NCBI GenBank assembly: GCA_963693085.1
Contig: OY856409.1
Location: 1,338,854,915 to 1,338,918,914 of the forward strand
Origin: Alisma plantago-aquatica
Taxonomy: Eukaryota > Streptophyta > Magnoliopsida > Alismatales > Alismataceae
Direction of reading: 5' to 3'
Length of the DNA: 64,000 nucleotides
Below the pieces are notes generated by a model. The model ran no database searches and had not been told where the DNA came from. It saw nothing but the letters and a program-made list of their open reading frames with translations. Each line of letters starts with the position of its first letter. The first letter of the stretch is position 1. This document shows positions 9,660 through 20,960 of the stretch, in pieces. Both the position numbers and the translations under genes were made by a program.

Positions 9660-11210
9660 TGTTATGACTCGTATCAAAGTTAATCTGTAAGTATCATGAT
9701 TAGTGCATAATTAAGATAATTGAGCTGACTTAAGTGCTCATGTGGTGGTTAGTGCATCATCAAGTTGATAAAGTTGAATTAAGTACATAAGATACAATTA
9801 GGGCATAATTAAGATGATTAAGTTGAGTTAAGTGATCACAGATGCAATTAGATCTTTGATCCAGTGAAACGGTCTAGTAAGCATAATCTTGTGCCTTGAG
9901 GTTGTAGAGGATCTCGCACTTGAAAAGTTGCAAAATAAATTGTGTTAATCGGTCCTCCGAGGCAAGAGTTATGATGTTTTCATGTTCCTTTGGACTTGGA
10001 TGCAATTTCACCCGAATTTGATTTGCTTAAGTGGGTCAGCAACCTGTACTTATCATCTTCATTCTGATTTCGTTCTCGATAAGAACAGTAGGGGCGGCTT
10101 GAGCAGGGTCCGGACCTGCGACATCTCGCAACAGAGAGCAGCCCTAGGGCTCACAAGCTCGACTCCAGGAGAAATCGCCTCCTCTCCATCTTCTCTTTCT
10201 CTTTCCCTCTCTCTCCGTTTGCCTTAGCCACAGCCCACCGAGCAGCCAAGCAGATAAGGCACTGCCCTAGCAGAGGCCGCCCAAGCTGCTGGTGCAGTAA
10301 GCCGCCGGCCAGAGCTTTCTTTGGTGCGGCCAGCTCCTCCAATCCACGACGCCGAGGTCATCCATGGAGCCCTAGCCAGAATCCGGAGCCCTAGCCATGG
10401 TTTAACCACTCAATCGAGCTACTCCTTCATTCTGTACGTGCGAGGTAGAGCTGCTTGCAGCAGTAGGTCCGGCCAGGGGCATATTTGCCCAGGAAACACC
10501 AAGATAACGGTGTCCTTGAGTTTGTCCGAGGTTCGCAAGCACAAATCAGTAGCTGCTAGCCCTTGATTCAGCCCTTAGGCGAGCTCCTCTTCAACCTGTT
10601 CGTGAAAAACGGCTTCTGTGTGCAACAGGTTCGAAAATTGGGTCTATTCTGAGGTTGAAGACGACCCCTTGGATGCAATTCCAGTCGAATTCGGGCATCC
10701 CGAATCACTGTGAGTAGGAGTTCATTTAGTTATCATCATTTAACTCCTTAGTTGGAATTTTTCGGTAAACTGTGCATTTTTCACTGATACTTGGCTTTTG
10801 GACAGTATTTGGCGTTACTCGAATTTTATTTCATAAACTGCTTCCTTATGCCGTTATATGATTTAGTTTAGCATCTGATCAGTGTGGATTGAATTAATGA
10901 ATTTATATGGTTCATTGGAACTTGAAATACGTAATATGATTGATGAAAATGATAGAATTTCCTGTATTACAACTGCAATGTATACGTTGAGCATAAAATG
11001 GATGTTTAGCATCGAAACTGGATAAGTTGATACTGATTCATGTTTATAGATGACAAATGATATATATGTGTGTTTTCAAGTGATGTTCAGAATGTGAAAT
11101 AAGTATGAAATGTGATATTCCTTATATGTTAATCAATTAATAGACTTAGGTGCCCTAACACCGTAGAACCCCTTTGAGATTTCTGCTTCTTAGGGGTGAA
11201 ACTCGTGTTT

Positions 11211-11344
11211 AACAATAATCTGTGCGGAGTCACGGTGGCACGAGGACAGAGAGGCAGTGTTCAACAATAATCCGTGCGGAGTCACGGTGGCACTGGAGTA
11301 AATAGGGGTTATTCAACAATAATTCGTGCGGAGTCACGGTGGTA
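11211..11344 (+). repeat. Three 30-bp units at a 52-bp period in the C 5' LTR
   Basis: Units containing TGCGGAGTCACGGTGG start at 11211, 11263 and 11315, exactly 52 apart. The spacers between them are not similar to each other. The same layout is in the 3' LTR at 17517, 17569 and 17621, so it predates insertion. Confidence 0.93.
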
Positions 11345-11523
11345 ACCCAGTGAGACTCTCCGCCTGTGTGCTCAGGTTAGAGGAGGAGTCTAGAGCACTC
11401 GGAGTTAGTGCAATGAGGCTGGAGATCCTGTAGGCCGGAGAGCCTGTGGTCCTGTAGCAGAACAGGGCTGGCAGTCAGACTTAGCATTTCCCGGGTGTGT
11501 CGCTAAGTCTTGTACGGTGGGAT

Positions 11524-11566
11524 CGTAGTTCGCTACGGATCTTTATATGCAGAGTACACTGCATAT
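11524..11566 (+). promoter_or_regulatory. Double hairpin in the C 5' LTR
   Basis: Hairpin 1 is CGTAG-TTCG-CTACG at 11524-11537. Hairpin 2 is ATATGCAG-AGTACA-CTGCATAT at 11545-11566. The same pair is in the 3' LTR (17830-17843, 17851-17872) and, with compensating changes, in both LTRs of D. An RNA-level role in the element transcript is inferred. Confidence 0.6.
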
Positions 11567-12277
11567 GATTAGGGCATAATAATGATATAATTATGTAATC
11601 ATATAGGATCACAGTAAACTTAATATGTTAAGAGATTTGAATTTTTGTACCAATTCCCTATATCAGTTTATTTGTTTAAAATATCTGATGTTGCTTTGAA
11701 ATGAGATTGTTATCTGTAAATCTGCTATGTCATTAGAACTGCCCTGTTTAGTACTGCACTTATCTTTTATTTCAATTTTATCTATCTGATGAGTTGTTTA
11801 TTGATAGCTAAATGAAATGATATTCACTGAGCGAGTAGGCTCATCCCTCTACTCAAACATTTTCAGGTCAACATCAGCAACAGGAATCGGAAGGATCTTT
11901 TCATCCTAACGCTTAGTCTGTAGAAGGTATATGTAGTTAGTTTAGATAGAGGTCTCTTAGTCCTTTCCCCTCGATCCTTGGGACATGGTGTGGGTGAGAG
12001 AGAGTATGTATGGCGAATGTGTAAAAGATGTAAATTAACTGTTATGTTTACTTTATGTTAAACAATGTTACATGTTGTAAACTCTATTTATGTTCTCTAG
12101 CCAGTTTAATTGAAATGCTTCCGCAATAGTTTATTATGTTTTAGTTTACAACAATAATCCAAATATCATTACGAGGTTTTAAAAAAAAAGTTCCCAGTGA
12201 TTTGTTTATGTGATAATCCCTCCGTCGTGCCCTAATCTCGTGATTAGTGGTTAGTGTGAGATCGGGGTGTGACATCT

Positions 12278-12289
12278 TGGTATCAGAGC
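12278..12289 (+). other. Primer-binding site of C
   Basis: TGGTATCAGAGC, complementary to the 3' end of initiator tRNA-Met, lies 3 bases after the 5' LTR end. Confidence 0.9.
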
Positions 12290-12417
12290 ATAGGTTGAGT
12301 ATATGAATACTCTAAGTCAAGGTCAGGGGACGATAAGAGACCAATAGGATTAGGACTTAAGTGTCTTCCTTCTAACTGCAATTTTCTAAGAGGAAGTGTT
12401 CTGTTATACTATTGCAG

Positions 12418-12454
12418 ATGGCAGGAAGAGGATGTGGTCACGAGAACAAAGTAG
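12418..12454 (+). pseudogene. Gag start remnant of C
   Basis: The ATG at 12418 directly follows TTGCAG and begins with the same residues as D's gag (M-A-[RG]-R-G). Similarity to D ends near 12454, where unrelated sequence starts. Only about a dozen codons survive, so no Gag can be made. The upstream TTCTAA...TTGCAG string is shared with D and resembles a 3' splice site. Confidence 0.7.
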
Positions 12455-14500
12455 AGAGCTTAGGTTGAGTCATCAGGGATCATTAGGATCAAAAGATAAA
12501 GTTGTGAGGAAAATAAGAAGTGATATGTCTTTAGCTCTGGGAGGTCTGAGTGTTTAGATACCCTGGCCAGGTGTCTGAATACTTAGATTGACCAGTATCA
12601 AGCTACTCTATCTATTCTTCTCTGGATGCCCTGGCCAGGTATGCAGAGGAAGGATAGGCTAGAGAGAAACCCTAGAAATCTTAGGGTTAAGAAACTGGAA
12701 ATTTATGCAGGAGTAAGAGATTAAACATAGGATGCGATGCAACTCTTGCTTTATATTGCTTATTTGATTGGAAATCATTAGAAATGCTCTTATATGTATG
12801 GATTTAGATTTTCAGTTTATAGAATAAATATGATTATTTTATATTGTTGTGTGTCATGAAGTGATTTAGTTATTGTTTATATTCTTTGTATTAAGTATAC
12901 CAGAAGTTATGTTTAAATGAGTTTGCCCTAAGTGGATATTCTTTCCACATGTTTGAGATTAATAGGAGTTGGTTAATCCTGAGTAGCTCTTGGCTTCAGG
13001 ACTACAGGTTCGGCCTGGTCCGGCTGGAAGGATGCGTTACTGAGATCTAATGACTCCTATTAATAATATAATAAAAGTAGATTCTGGATAATTTAGACCC
13101 GAATCATGGTGAAAAATGTATATACACTAAGATGTTGAGATATAAGAGAAAGATTAGAACAACTAAGAATTAGTTGGAACTGATATCGGAGACCCAACAT
13201 TGGGACCTCATATGAGCAATCCTTAATTAGAAATAAAGGAACACAATAAGGGTCAGATTAAATTTAATGATTAGGTGAGAAATACCCTTACTGGTACTAA
13301 TCAATAATGCATAACAAATGCATGGATCCAATACATGATTAGTAAACCCTAGTGGAGGGTGTATCATTGTGAACCCTGGTTGAGGTTGTATCCTTGTGAA
13401 CCCTGGTTGAGGGTGTATCCTTGTGAAACCCTAGTTGAGGGTGTATCCTTGTGAAACCCTAGTTGAGGGTGTATCATTGCGATTGTTTATAGGCAACTTT
13501 ATAAGTTATGCCTTAAACTAAGTCCATATCATGTGAGATAGCTGGACAATTCTAATGTGTGGCCTATGCATTATATGCTAAGGGTGAGTATTCTGTGATG
13601 GAATGCATTAAGAGGGGAAATACCTTAATACAAGATAAAGTTGGTTAACTCAAGAGGGTATGAATTAATGAGAAATGGGGAACCCTAACCCTAATTTGGG
13701 GAAAAGGGAATGATAAGCCATGTTTGATAGTGAACCCTAATTCCTAGTTAAGGAATGATGGTATTACTATTGTATCACATGATGTGATGAATATCTTGTA
13801 TGACTGTTATCATGCCTAATAACCATGCAGGTATGATGAGGTGATGAATATAGCCAAGTTTGGGCTGTGACATTTATATAATAAATGATTGATTGGTTTT
13901 TTTGTGTGTTGATGTTGTTGTTGCTTAATAAAAGTAATAATGTGTACGGATTTTATGAGCCATGTGAATAAGTTGTTGCCTAGTGGGAGGTGACAAGATA
14001 TGAATGGCCCTGTGAGCCATGTGTGATGCTTGGGTAACAAGTATCATGTTTATTTGTAGCATTTGTGTTAATAAGTTATGCTAGAGAACTTGGATGATGT
14101 TACATTTCTTTTATATATCTATAGTTTGTTGATGATTATTCATATCTGTTGTATTCATTACAAGTAGATGGATGAACTTATGAGATCTAAAGTTTGATTT
14201 CAAACTAAGGAAGCAAGGTCACATCACTATAATGCTATGTTACTGATAAGGACCAAACCCTAGAATGTTTAGAGTTGAAGTAGTTCAAGGGATGTCGCTA
14301 GTGATTTGACCTTGAATACTAGCATCTCTACAAAACAAGATCATGAGATTTGCACTATGAAAGGTAACCTAGCACTAATAAAATCCAAGGTTTAAAGTTA
14401 GCTAATCTGGAAGGTAGATACACAATATGAAAATGACTCGGAGAAAAGAGTAAGATATAATTTTGAAATAAATTCTTACAGTAGTAATAATAAGTAGTAG
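12455..14500. other. About 2 kb of filler sequence in C, partly B-LTR-like
   Basis: This replaces gag, protease and reverse transcriptase. No coding frame is recognised. Two CCCTGGCCAGGT words (12555-12645) resemble one near 57207 in A's interior. The part around 13960-14030 (GTTGCCTAGT, GAGGTGACAAGATATG, GAGCCATG) resembles 20570-20620 in B's LTR. I read it as decayed LTR or leader sequence from a related element. How it arrived is not clear. Confidence 0.5.
13343..13480 (+). repeat. Minisatellite of about 31-bp units (5 copies) in C
   Basis: Five units of the form AACCCTRGTTGAGGGTGTATC with a CTTGTGA linker lie in tandem. The third to fifth are most alike, which points to local amplification. 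Confidence 0.85.
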
Positions 14501-14508
14501 CATAGAAT

Positions 14509-15960
14509 GAGGAGTACTACGCGATACATGATCTGAAGTTAGTTGTTGTAGTTCATGCTCTTATGACACAGCGTCACTATCTTTATGATGTGATGATAGA
14601 TTATCATCCTGGAAAGGTGAATGTAGTAGCTGATGCCCTCAGCAGGAAGTTAAGTTCAACAACTGATGCGTTCTCTATGGCATGTTTCGAGAGAGACATG
14701 CTAGTAGAAATGTGAAAGTTGAACTTAGACTTAAGGGTGACATAACATAGTGGTTTGATTGCATAGATGCAAGTCAAGCCTACTTTTTATGATCAGATCA
14801 AGGAACTACAGTAGGGTGACAGTGGGTTGCAGCAGATCGTACATGACATGACAGGGGGAAAAGACCAAAGTTTAGGTTTTCAGATGATGGTGTGTTGTAT
14901 TAGCCTGATATGTTGTGTACCTCGAGACAGTGATTTGAAAGAAAAGATTCTTGAGGAATCACATGCATCGATGTACGCTATGCATCCACGTAACACTAAG
15001 GTGTACATGAATCTCAAGGAGTTGTACTGGTCGTCAGGTATGAAAAAGGATGTAGTTGAGTACGTGGCTAGATGTAGTGTGTGCCAGCAGGTTAAGGCTG
15101 AGCATCAGAAACCTGCAGGTACCTTGCAATCTCTTCCTATACCAAAGTGGAAGTGGGAACATACCACAATGGATTTTGTTATAGGGTTGTCCAGGACACC
15201 CAAAGGTTGTGACTCGATATGGTGATTGTGGATAGACTAACTAAGTCTGCTCACTTTCTTCATGTTAAAGTCAACCTTTGATGTCCTAAAGTTGGCTAAG
15301 ATATACGTGGATAAGATAGTCAGGTTGCATGGTATTCCAGTTTCAATTATATCAGGTAGAGATCCTAAGCTCACATCCAGGTTTTGGAATCAGTTGCTTT
15401 GTGCTTTGGGCATAAAAATTAAGATTCAGTACAACTTATCACCCACAAACGGATGGTCAGTCTGAGAAGACCACTCAGACTCTTGAGGACATGCAGAGAG
15501 TAGTTGAAATCTACACATGATAGGAAGAAGAGTTATGCGGAGAAGAGGCATTAACCTCTTGAGTTTCAAGTTGGTGATGATGTGTATCTGAAAGTTCCAC
15601 CATGGAAAGGAGTATTGAGGTTTGATAAGGGAGGCAAACTGACTCTTAGGTTTATGGGCCCATATCCTATCGTTGAGAGGATTGGACCTGTAGCCCATAA
15701 GTTGGAATTGCCATCTGAGTTTGCTAATTTACATGACGTGTTTCATGTATCAATGTTGAAGAAGTGTTACCCTGGCCCAGAGGAGATAGTGGACCCAGAA
15801 CCTGTACAGCTCAGACCTGATGTGTCCTATGTTGAGGGACCAATACAGATAGTTGATCGGAGAAATTAAGAAACTCAAGAATCGCGAGATATCGTTAGTG
15901 AAGGTTTTGTGTAAGAAACCAAAACCTAGAGAAAGCCACGTGGGAGCTTGAATCTGAGAT
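14509..15960 (+). pseudogene. Pol remnant of C: RNase H end and broken integrase
   Basis: The segment aligns by eye with D's polymerase. It starts in RNase H (14509-14570), then a gap of about 105 bp relative to D, then the [21 protein letters not shown] end of RNase H in broken frame. The integrase zinc-binding region (14950-15110, YVARCSVCQQVK) and the TTMDFVIGLSRT segment with the first catalytic aspartate follow. There is a frameshift at 15222, and about 240 bp including the catalytic glutamate region are missing after 15495. The GPY-like SPWKG...RFGPYPI-type module is present at 15580-15740. A chromodomain-like tail (15780-15960) is frameshifted. It cannot encode an active enzyme. Confidence 0.88.
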
Positions 15961-15963
15961 GCG

Positions 15964-15975
15964 TAAGGGGGGAGA
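15964..15975 (+). other. Polypurine tract of C
   Basis: AAGGGGGGAGA-type purine run immediately before the 3' LTR, the usual primer for plus-strand synthesis. Confidence 0.8.
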
Positions 15976-15976
15976 T

Positions 15977-18580
15977 TGTTATGACCCGTATCAAAGTTAA
16001 TATGTAAGTATCATGATTAGTGCATAATTAAGATAATTGAGCTGACTTAAGTGCTCATGTGGTGGTTAGTGCATCATCAAGTTGATAAAGTTGAATTAAG
16101 TACATACGATACAATTAGGGCATAATTAAGATGATTAAGTTGAGTTAAGTGATCACAGATGCAATTAGATCTTTGATCCAGTGAAACGGTCTAGTAAGCA
16201 TAATCTTGTGCCTTGAGGTTGTAGAGGATCTCTCACTTGAAAAGTTGCAAAATAAATTGTGTTAATCGGACCTCCGAGGCAAGAGTTATGACGTTTTCAT
16301 GTTCCTTTGGACTTGGATGCAATTTTACCCGAATTTGATTTGCTTAAGTGGGTCGGCAACCTGTACTTATCATCTTCATTCTGATTTCGTTCTCGATAAG
16401 AATAGTAGGCGCGGCTTGAGCAGGGTCCGGACCTGTGACATCTCGCAGCAGAGAGCAGCCCTAGGGCTCACAAGCTCGACTCCAAGAGAAATCGCCTCCT
16501 CTCCTTCTTCTCTTTCTCTTTCCCTCTCTCTCCGTTTGCCTTAGCCACAGCCCACCGAGCAGCCAAGCTGCTAAGGCGCCGCCCAAGCAGAGGCCGCCCA
16601 AGCTGTTGGTGCAGCAAGCCGCCGGCCAGAGCTTTCTTTGATGCGGCCAGCTCCTCCAATCCACGACGTCGAGGTCATCCATGGAGCCCTAGCCATGGTT
16701 TAACCACTCAATCGAGCTACTCCTTCATTCTGTACGTGCGAGGTAGAGCTGCTTGCAGCAGCAGGTCCGGCCAGGGGCATATTTGCCCAGGAAACACCAA
16801 GATAATGGTGTCCTTGAGTTTGTCTGAGGTTCGCAAGCACAAATCAGTAGCTGCTAGCCCTAGATTCAGCCCTTAGGCGAGCTCCTCTTCAACCTGTTCG
16901 TGAAAAACGGTTGATGTGTGCAACAGGTTCGAAAATTGGGTCTATTCTGAGGTTGAAGACGACCCCTTGGATGCAATTCCAGTCGAATTCGGGCATCCCG
17001 AATCACTGTGAGTAGGAGTTCATTTAGTTATCATCATTTAACTCCTTAGTTGGAAATTTTCAGTAAACTGTGCATTTTTCGCTGATACTTGGCTTTTGGA
17101 CAGTATTTGGCGTTACTCGAATTTTATTTCATAAACTGCTTCCTTATGCCGTTATATGATTTAGTTTAGCATCTGATCAGTGTGGATTGAATTAATGAAT
17201 TTATATGGTTCATTGGAACTTGAAATACGAATATGATTGATGAAAATGATAGAATTTCCTGTATTACAACTGCAATGTATACGTTGAGCATAAAACAGAT
17301 ATTTAGCATCGAAACTGGATAAGTTGATACTGAGTCATGTTTATAGATGACAAATGATATATATGTGTTTTCAAGTGATGTTCAGAATGTGAAATAAGTA
17401 TGAAATGTGATATTCCTGTTTAAATGTTTATATGTTAATCAGTTAATAGACTTAGGTGCCCTAACACCGTAGAACCCCTTTGAGAGGTCTGCTTCTTAGG
17501 GGTGAAACTCGTGTTCAACAATAATCTATGCGGAGTCACGGTGGCATGAGGACAGAGAGGCAGTGTTCAACAATAATCCGTGCGGAGTCACGGTGGCACT
17601 GGAGTAAATAGGGGTTATTCAACAATAATCTGTGCGGAGTCACGGTGGTAACCCAGTGAGACTCTCCGCCTGTGTGCTCAGGTTAGAGGAGGAGTCTAGA
17701 GCACTCGGAGTTAGTGCAATGAGGCCAGAGAGCCTGTAGGCCGGAGAGCCTGTGGTCCTGTAGCAGAACAGGGCCGGCAGTCAGACTTAGCATTTCCCAG
17801 GTGTGTCGCTAAGTCTTGTACGGTGGGATCGTAGTTCGCTACGGATCTTTATATGCAGAGTACACTGCATATGATTAGGGCATAATAATGATATAATTAT
17901 GTAATCATATAGGATCACAGTAAACTTAATATGTTAAGAGATTTGAATTTTTGTACCAATTCCCTATATCAGTTTATTTGTTTAAAATATCTGATGTTGC
18001 TTTGAAATGAGATTGTTATCTGTAAATCTGCTATGTCATTAGAACTGCCCTGTTTAGTACTGCACTTATCTTTTATTTCAATTTTATCTATCTGATGAGT
18101 TGTTTATTGATAGCTAAATGAAATGCTATTCACTGAGCGAGTAGGCTCATCCCTCTACTCAAACATTTTCAGGTCAACATCAGCAACAGGAATCGGAAGG
18201 ATCTTTTCATCCTAACGCTTAGTCTGTAGAAGGTATATGTAGTTAGTTTAGATAGAGGTCTCTTAGTCCTTTCCCCCCGATCCTTGGGACATTGTGTGGG
18301 TGAGAGAGAGTATGTATGGCGAATGTGTAAAAGATGTAAATTAACTGTTATGTTTGCTTTCTGTTAAACAATGTTACATGTTGTAAACTGTGTTTATGTT
18401 CTCTAGCCAGTTTAATTGAAATGCTTCCGCAATAGTTTATTATGTTTTAGTTTATAGCAATAATCCGGATATCATTACGATGTTTACAAAAAAAAGTTCT
18501 CAGTGATTTGTTTATGTGATAATCCCTCCGTCGCGCCCTAATCTCGTGATTAGTGGTTAGTGTGAGATCGGGGTGTGACA
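15977..18580 (+). repeat. C 3' LTR
   Basis: Starts TGTTATGACCC and ends GGGTGTGACA before the CAAAC duplication. It is collinear with 9660-12274 with only scattered substitutions and small indels, and includes the 52-bp-period units and the double hairpin. Confidence 0.95.
17517..17650 (+). repeat. Three 30-bp units at a 52-bp period in the C 3' LTR
   Basis: Same as 11211-11344, with units at 17517, 17569 and 17621. Confidence 0.93.
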
Positions 18581-19690
18581 CAAACGGTTTCAAAACCGTT
18601 TGAAGGGCAAACGGTTTCACAAGAACGTTTGGGAGCAACCAGTCCAAGACCATTTGGATGAGTTGACCAAACGTTGACTGTTTGGAGATCTGTTGTACAC
18701 ATTATGGACTAATCACCCACCAAAATTCATTACCCAATTCCAAGTAAATCACCAATTGAAGGCACTTTCTTCAGCTAAACCCTAATCGGGTCTATTGCTG
18801 ATTTCAATAGTGCAATCATGTTCAAGTTTGGGTTGAGTGGCCCAAACGGTTTCAAAACCGTTTGGGGATCACCCAAACGGTCTCAAGACCATTTTCTGAT
18901 CACCCAAGACCATTTGGAGGTCTAGGGTTAAGTGGGGTTGACCAATTGAGGGTCCAATCATATCAAGTTGTTGAACAATTAAATGTTGATTTTGTAACCA
19001 AATCTAGGGTTCAACTCTTAAGTGAATGACTTGGTTTTTAATTAAATAATGGGAAAATGGTCTCAAAACCGTTTGGAGGATGTCCAAACGATCCCAAGAC
19101 CGTTTGGGGTCAGGTAATGACCCAATTGAATGATGGTTCAATGGGTTCAACATCAATTAGACTCATGTTGATGTATGTTGGAGGGTAATCGATTCCAAAC
19201 CCTAATCCAAACAATCCCAACCCTAATTGGTGACCAATTGAAGTTCAATTGTGGGTCAAATCAGTAAGTATTGACCTAATTGATTCAATTGATGAGTGGC
19301 TAACCTTGGCATGAACATCTGGGGGTTTCAACATTGAAAACCCTAACTCAATTGGATAGGTTGAGGCACCTTTTGGTCCATGCGGTTTTGAGGGTGTTTG
19401 GACCAAACGGTCTCAAGACCGTTTGGGGCCAAACGATCCCAAACCGTTTGGTGGCCATGCGGTTTCAAGATCAATTTGTCCATGTTGTTTCAAGGTCAAA
19501 GTTGGCCAAACGGTCAATAAGACCAAACGGTCTTCACCTCATCTAGGGCAAACGGTCTTGATGGTGTACCTTGCCATGCGGTCTTGAAAGTCAAAGGGTC
19601 CAAACGGTCAACAACTCCATGCAGTTTCAAAACCGTTTGGAGGTTGAAAGTGTAAAATCGTTTGGGGTCTTTTAAGGTCAAGAACGTTTG
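18581..19690. repeat. Array of AAACGGTTT/AAACCGTTT palindromes in B's LTR
   Basis: About sixteen intact AAACGG or CCGTTT cores, many as facing pairs such as CCAAACGGTTTCAAAACCGT, plus many degenerate ones, are scattered at irregular spacing over 1.1 kb. One more pair lies at 9627-9651 left of C. The matching array in the 3' LTR is at 28211-29320. Confidence 0.9.
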
Positions 19691-20146
19691 ATGCTTTAAA
19701 GTCTAAGATGGTTTAATGGTTGATTAACCTAAACCCTAAATATACCTAAAGTCATTAAGGGGTTAAGTAATGAGTGGACTAATGCATGTTATGGTCAATG
19801 GTGAACATTAAAAAAGTACCCTTAATGGGTTAGTGTGACTAGTACCTCTTGATCAAGCAAACCCTAATGACCATAATGGTGATGACATGACTTATGTTAT
19901 CAAGGTTGATTTGACTTAACCTAATCTAGAGTGATGTAAACATCATCTAATAGTAAGAGGAGAGAGAAGACTCCTAATATGAATGAGAATCAAGTAAAAT
20001 ACCTCCAATATACACATAATTAGGGTATGATCCTTCATAGAGAGATCATGGAAACCCTAATTATGGTGATTAATGAATCATAACTTATTTGAAGGCATTA
20101 ATGAAAGTAATCTTCATACGTGATGATGGTATGACCTCAATTCAAT

Positions 20147-20260
20147 GTAATATGAATAGTAAACCCTAATTTTAGGGTAATATCATGTAATGTGAATAGT
20201 AAACCCTAATCTAGGGTGATATGATGAAATGAACAGTAAGCCCTAATTCTGGGTTATGCT
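20147..20260. repeat. 39-40-bp repeat with AAACCCTAA and inverted AGGGT in B's LTR
   Basis: Three units start at 20147, 20187 and 20226. The first two each contain AGTAAACCCTAAT followed by TTAGGGT or CTAGGGT, making small inverted repeats. The third is degraded. The 3' LTR has the same at about 29785-29898. Confidence 0.8.
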
Positions 20261-20960
20261 TTTAAGTATAAAACTTCATGATTGAAGTATGAAATAGGGA
20301 ATCACTTTTCCTAATTAAGATAAAAGGGATTGAATAACCCTAATTGAAATGAATAGGGAAACCCTAACCTTATTGAAGGCATAATTGTACAACCCTTGAA
20401 TTAAAAAGATTATCTCTGTTTCGTAATATGCTGATATAGAGATAAATTGCCTATTATCAAACGTATTAACCATGCAGGTCTTTATAAAGAAGTGAGCATA
20501 ACCAGGTAAGGGTTATGATGTCTTATTTATTAAAAGCATGTTATAAGCTTTATGAATAATGATATACTATGTTGCCTAGTTTAAGAGGTAACATATGATA
20601 TTGATGGGTTGTAAGAGCCATGAGAAATATCTACATTGATATAATCAAGGTCATGCTGTTAGATGACTTATGAAGATCTAAGGGTTTGAACACCCCTATT
20701 TTTGAATCATAATGATGAGATGGTTAAGGATTGATATCCCAATGATAACTGATGTGAAATGAACTTGATATATTTAGTATTCTTTATTTATAGCAGTTGC
20801 TTTAATGGTTTATGTTTGAAAACATGTCTGATGCTAAAAGAATGCTATAATGTACTAAATAATCAAGTATAATGATATCATGTAGAGCCCTGATCATAGA
20901 TCCATCATTATCAGTAGTTTAATGATGGTGAAATAGGTTTTCCTAAGGGAACTCCTGGAG

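Larger units (their letters stand above)
9660..12274 (+). repeat. C 5' LTR
   Basis: Ends with GTGTGACA just before the primer site. In order it contains a GC-rich island (10085-10590), a 52-bp-period triplication (11211-11344) and two hairpins (11524-11566). Compared with the 3' LTR it has a small extra direct repeat near 10380 and scattered substitutions. Confidence 0.95.
9660..18580 (+). mobile_element. Element C: internally deleted Ty3/gypsy element inside B's 5' LTR
   Basis: C begins TGTTATGACT and ends GGGTGTGACA, flanked by perfect CAAAC duplications at 9655-9659 and 18581-18585. LTRs 9660-12274 (2615 bp) and 15977-18580 (2604 bp) are very similar by eye, so insertion was recent. The 3.7-kb interior keeps a primer site, a gag start, the end of RNase H, part of integrase and a polypurine tract. 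Gag, protease and reverse transcriptase are missing, and about 2 kb of unrelated sequence (12455-14500) lies in between. It is related to D by LTR design and coding remnants. Confidence 0.95.

Noticed and set aside
10151..10566. Short open frames in the GC-rich island of C's LTR as host exons
   Set aside because: They occur in both LTRs, differ by frame-breaking changes and match no domain I recognise.
12278..12289. tRNA-like sequence TGGTATCAGAGC as tRNA gene fragments
   Set aside because: All such sites lie immediately after LTR ends and have no cloverleaf. They are primer-binding sites.
18581..19690. Spaced palindromes as a CRISPR-like array
   Set aside because: Spacing is irregular, the spacers are LTR sequence shared between both LTRs, and the context is a plant genome.
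20150..20400. AAACCCTAA words as interstitial telomeric repeat
   Set aside because: They are separated and embedded in longer 40-bp units, not tandem 7-mers, and recur in both LTRs of B.
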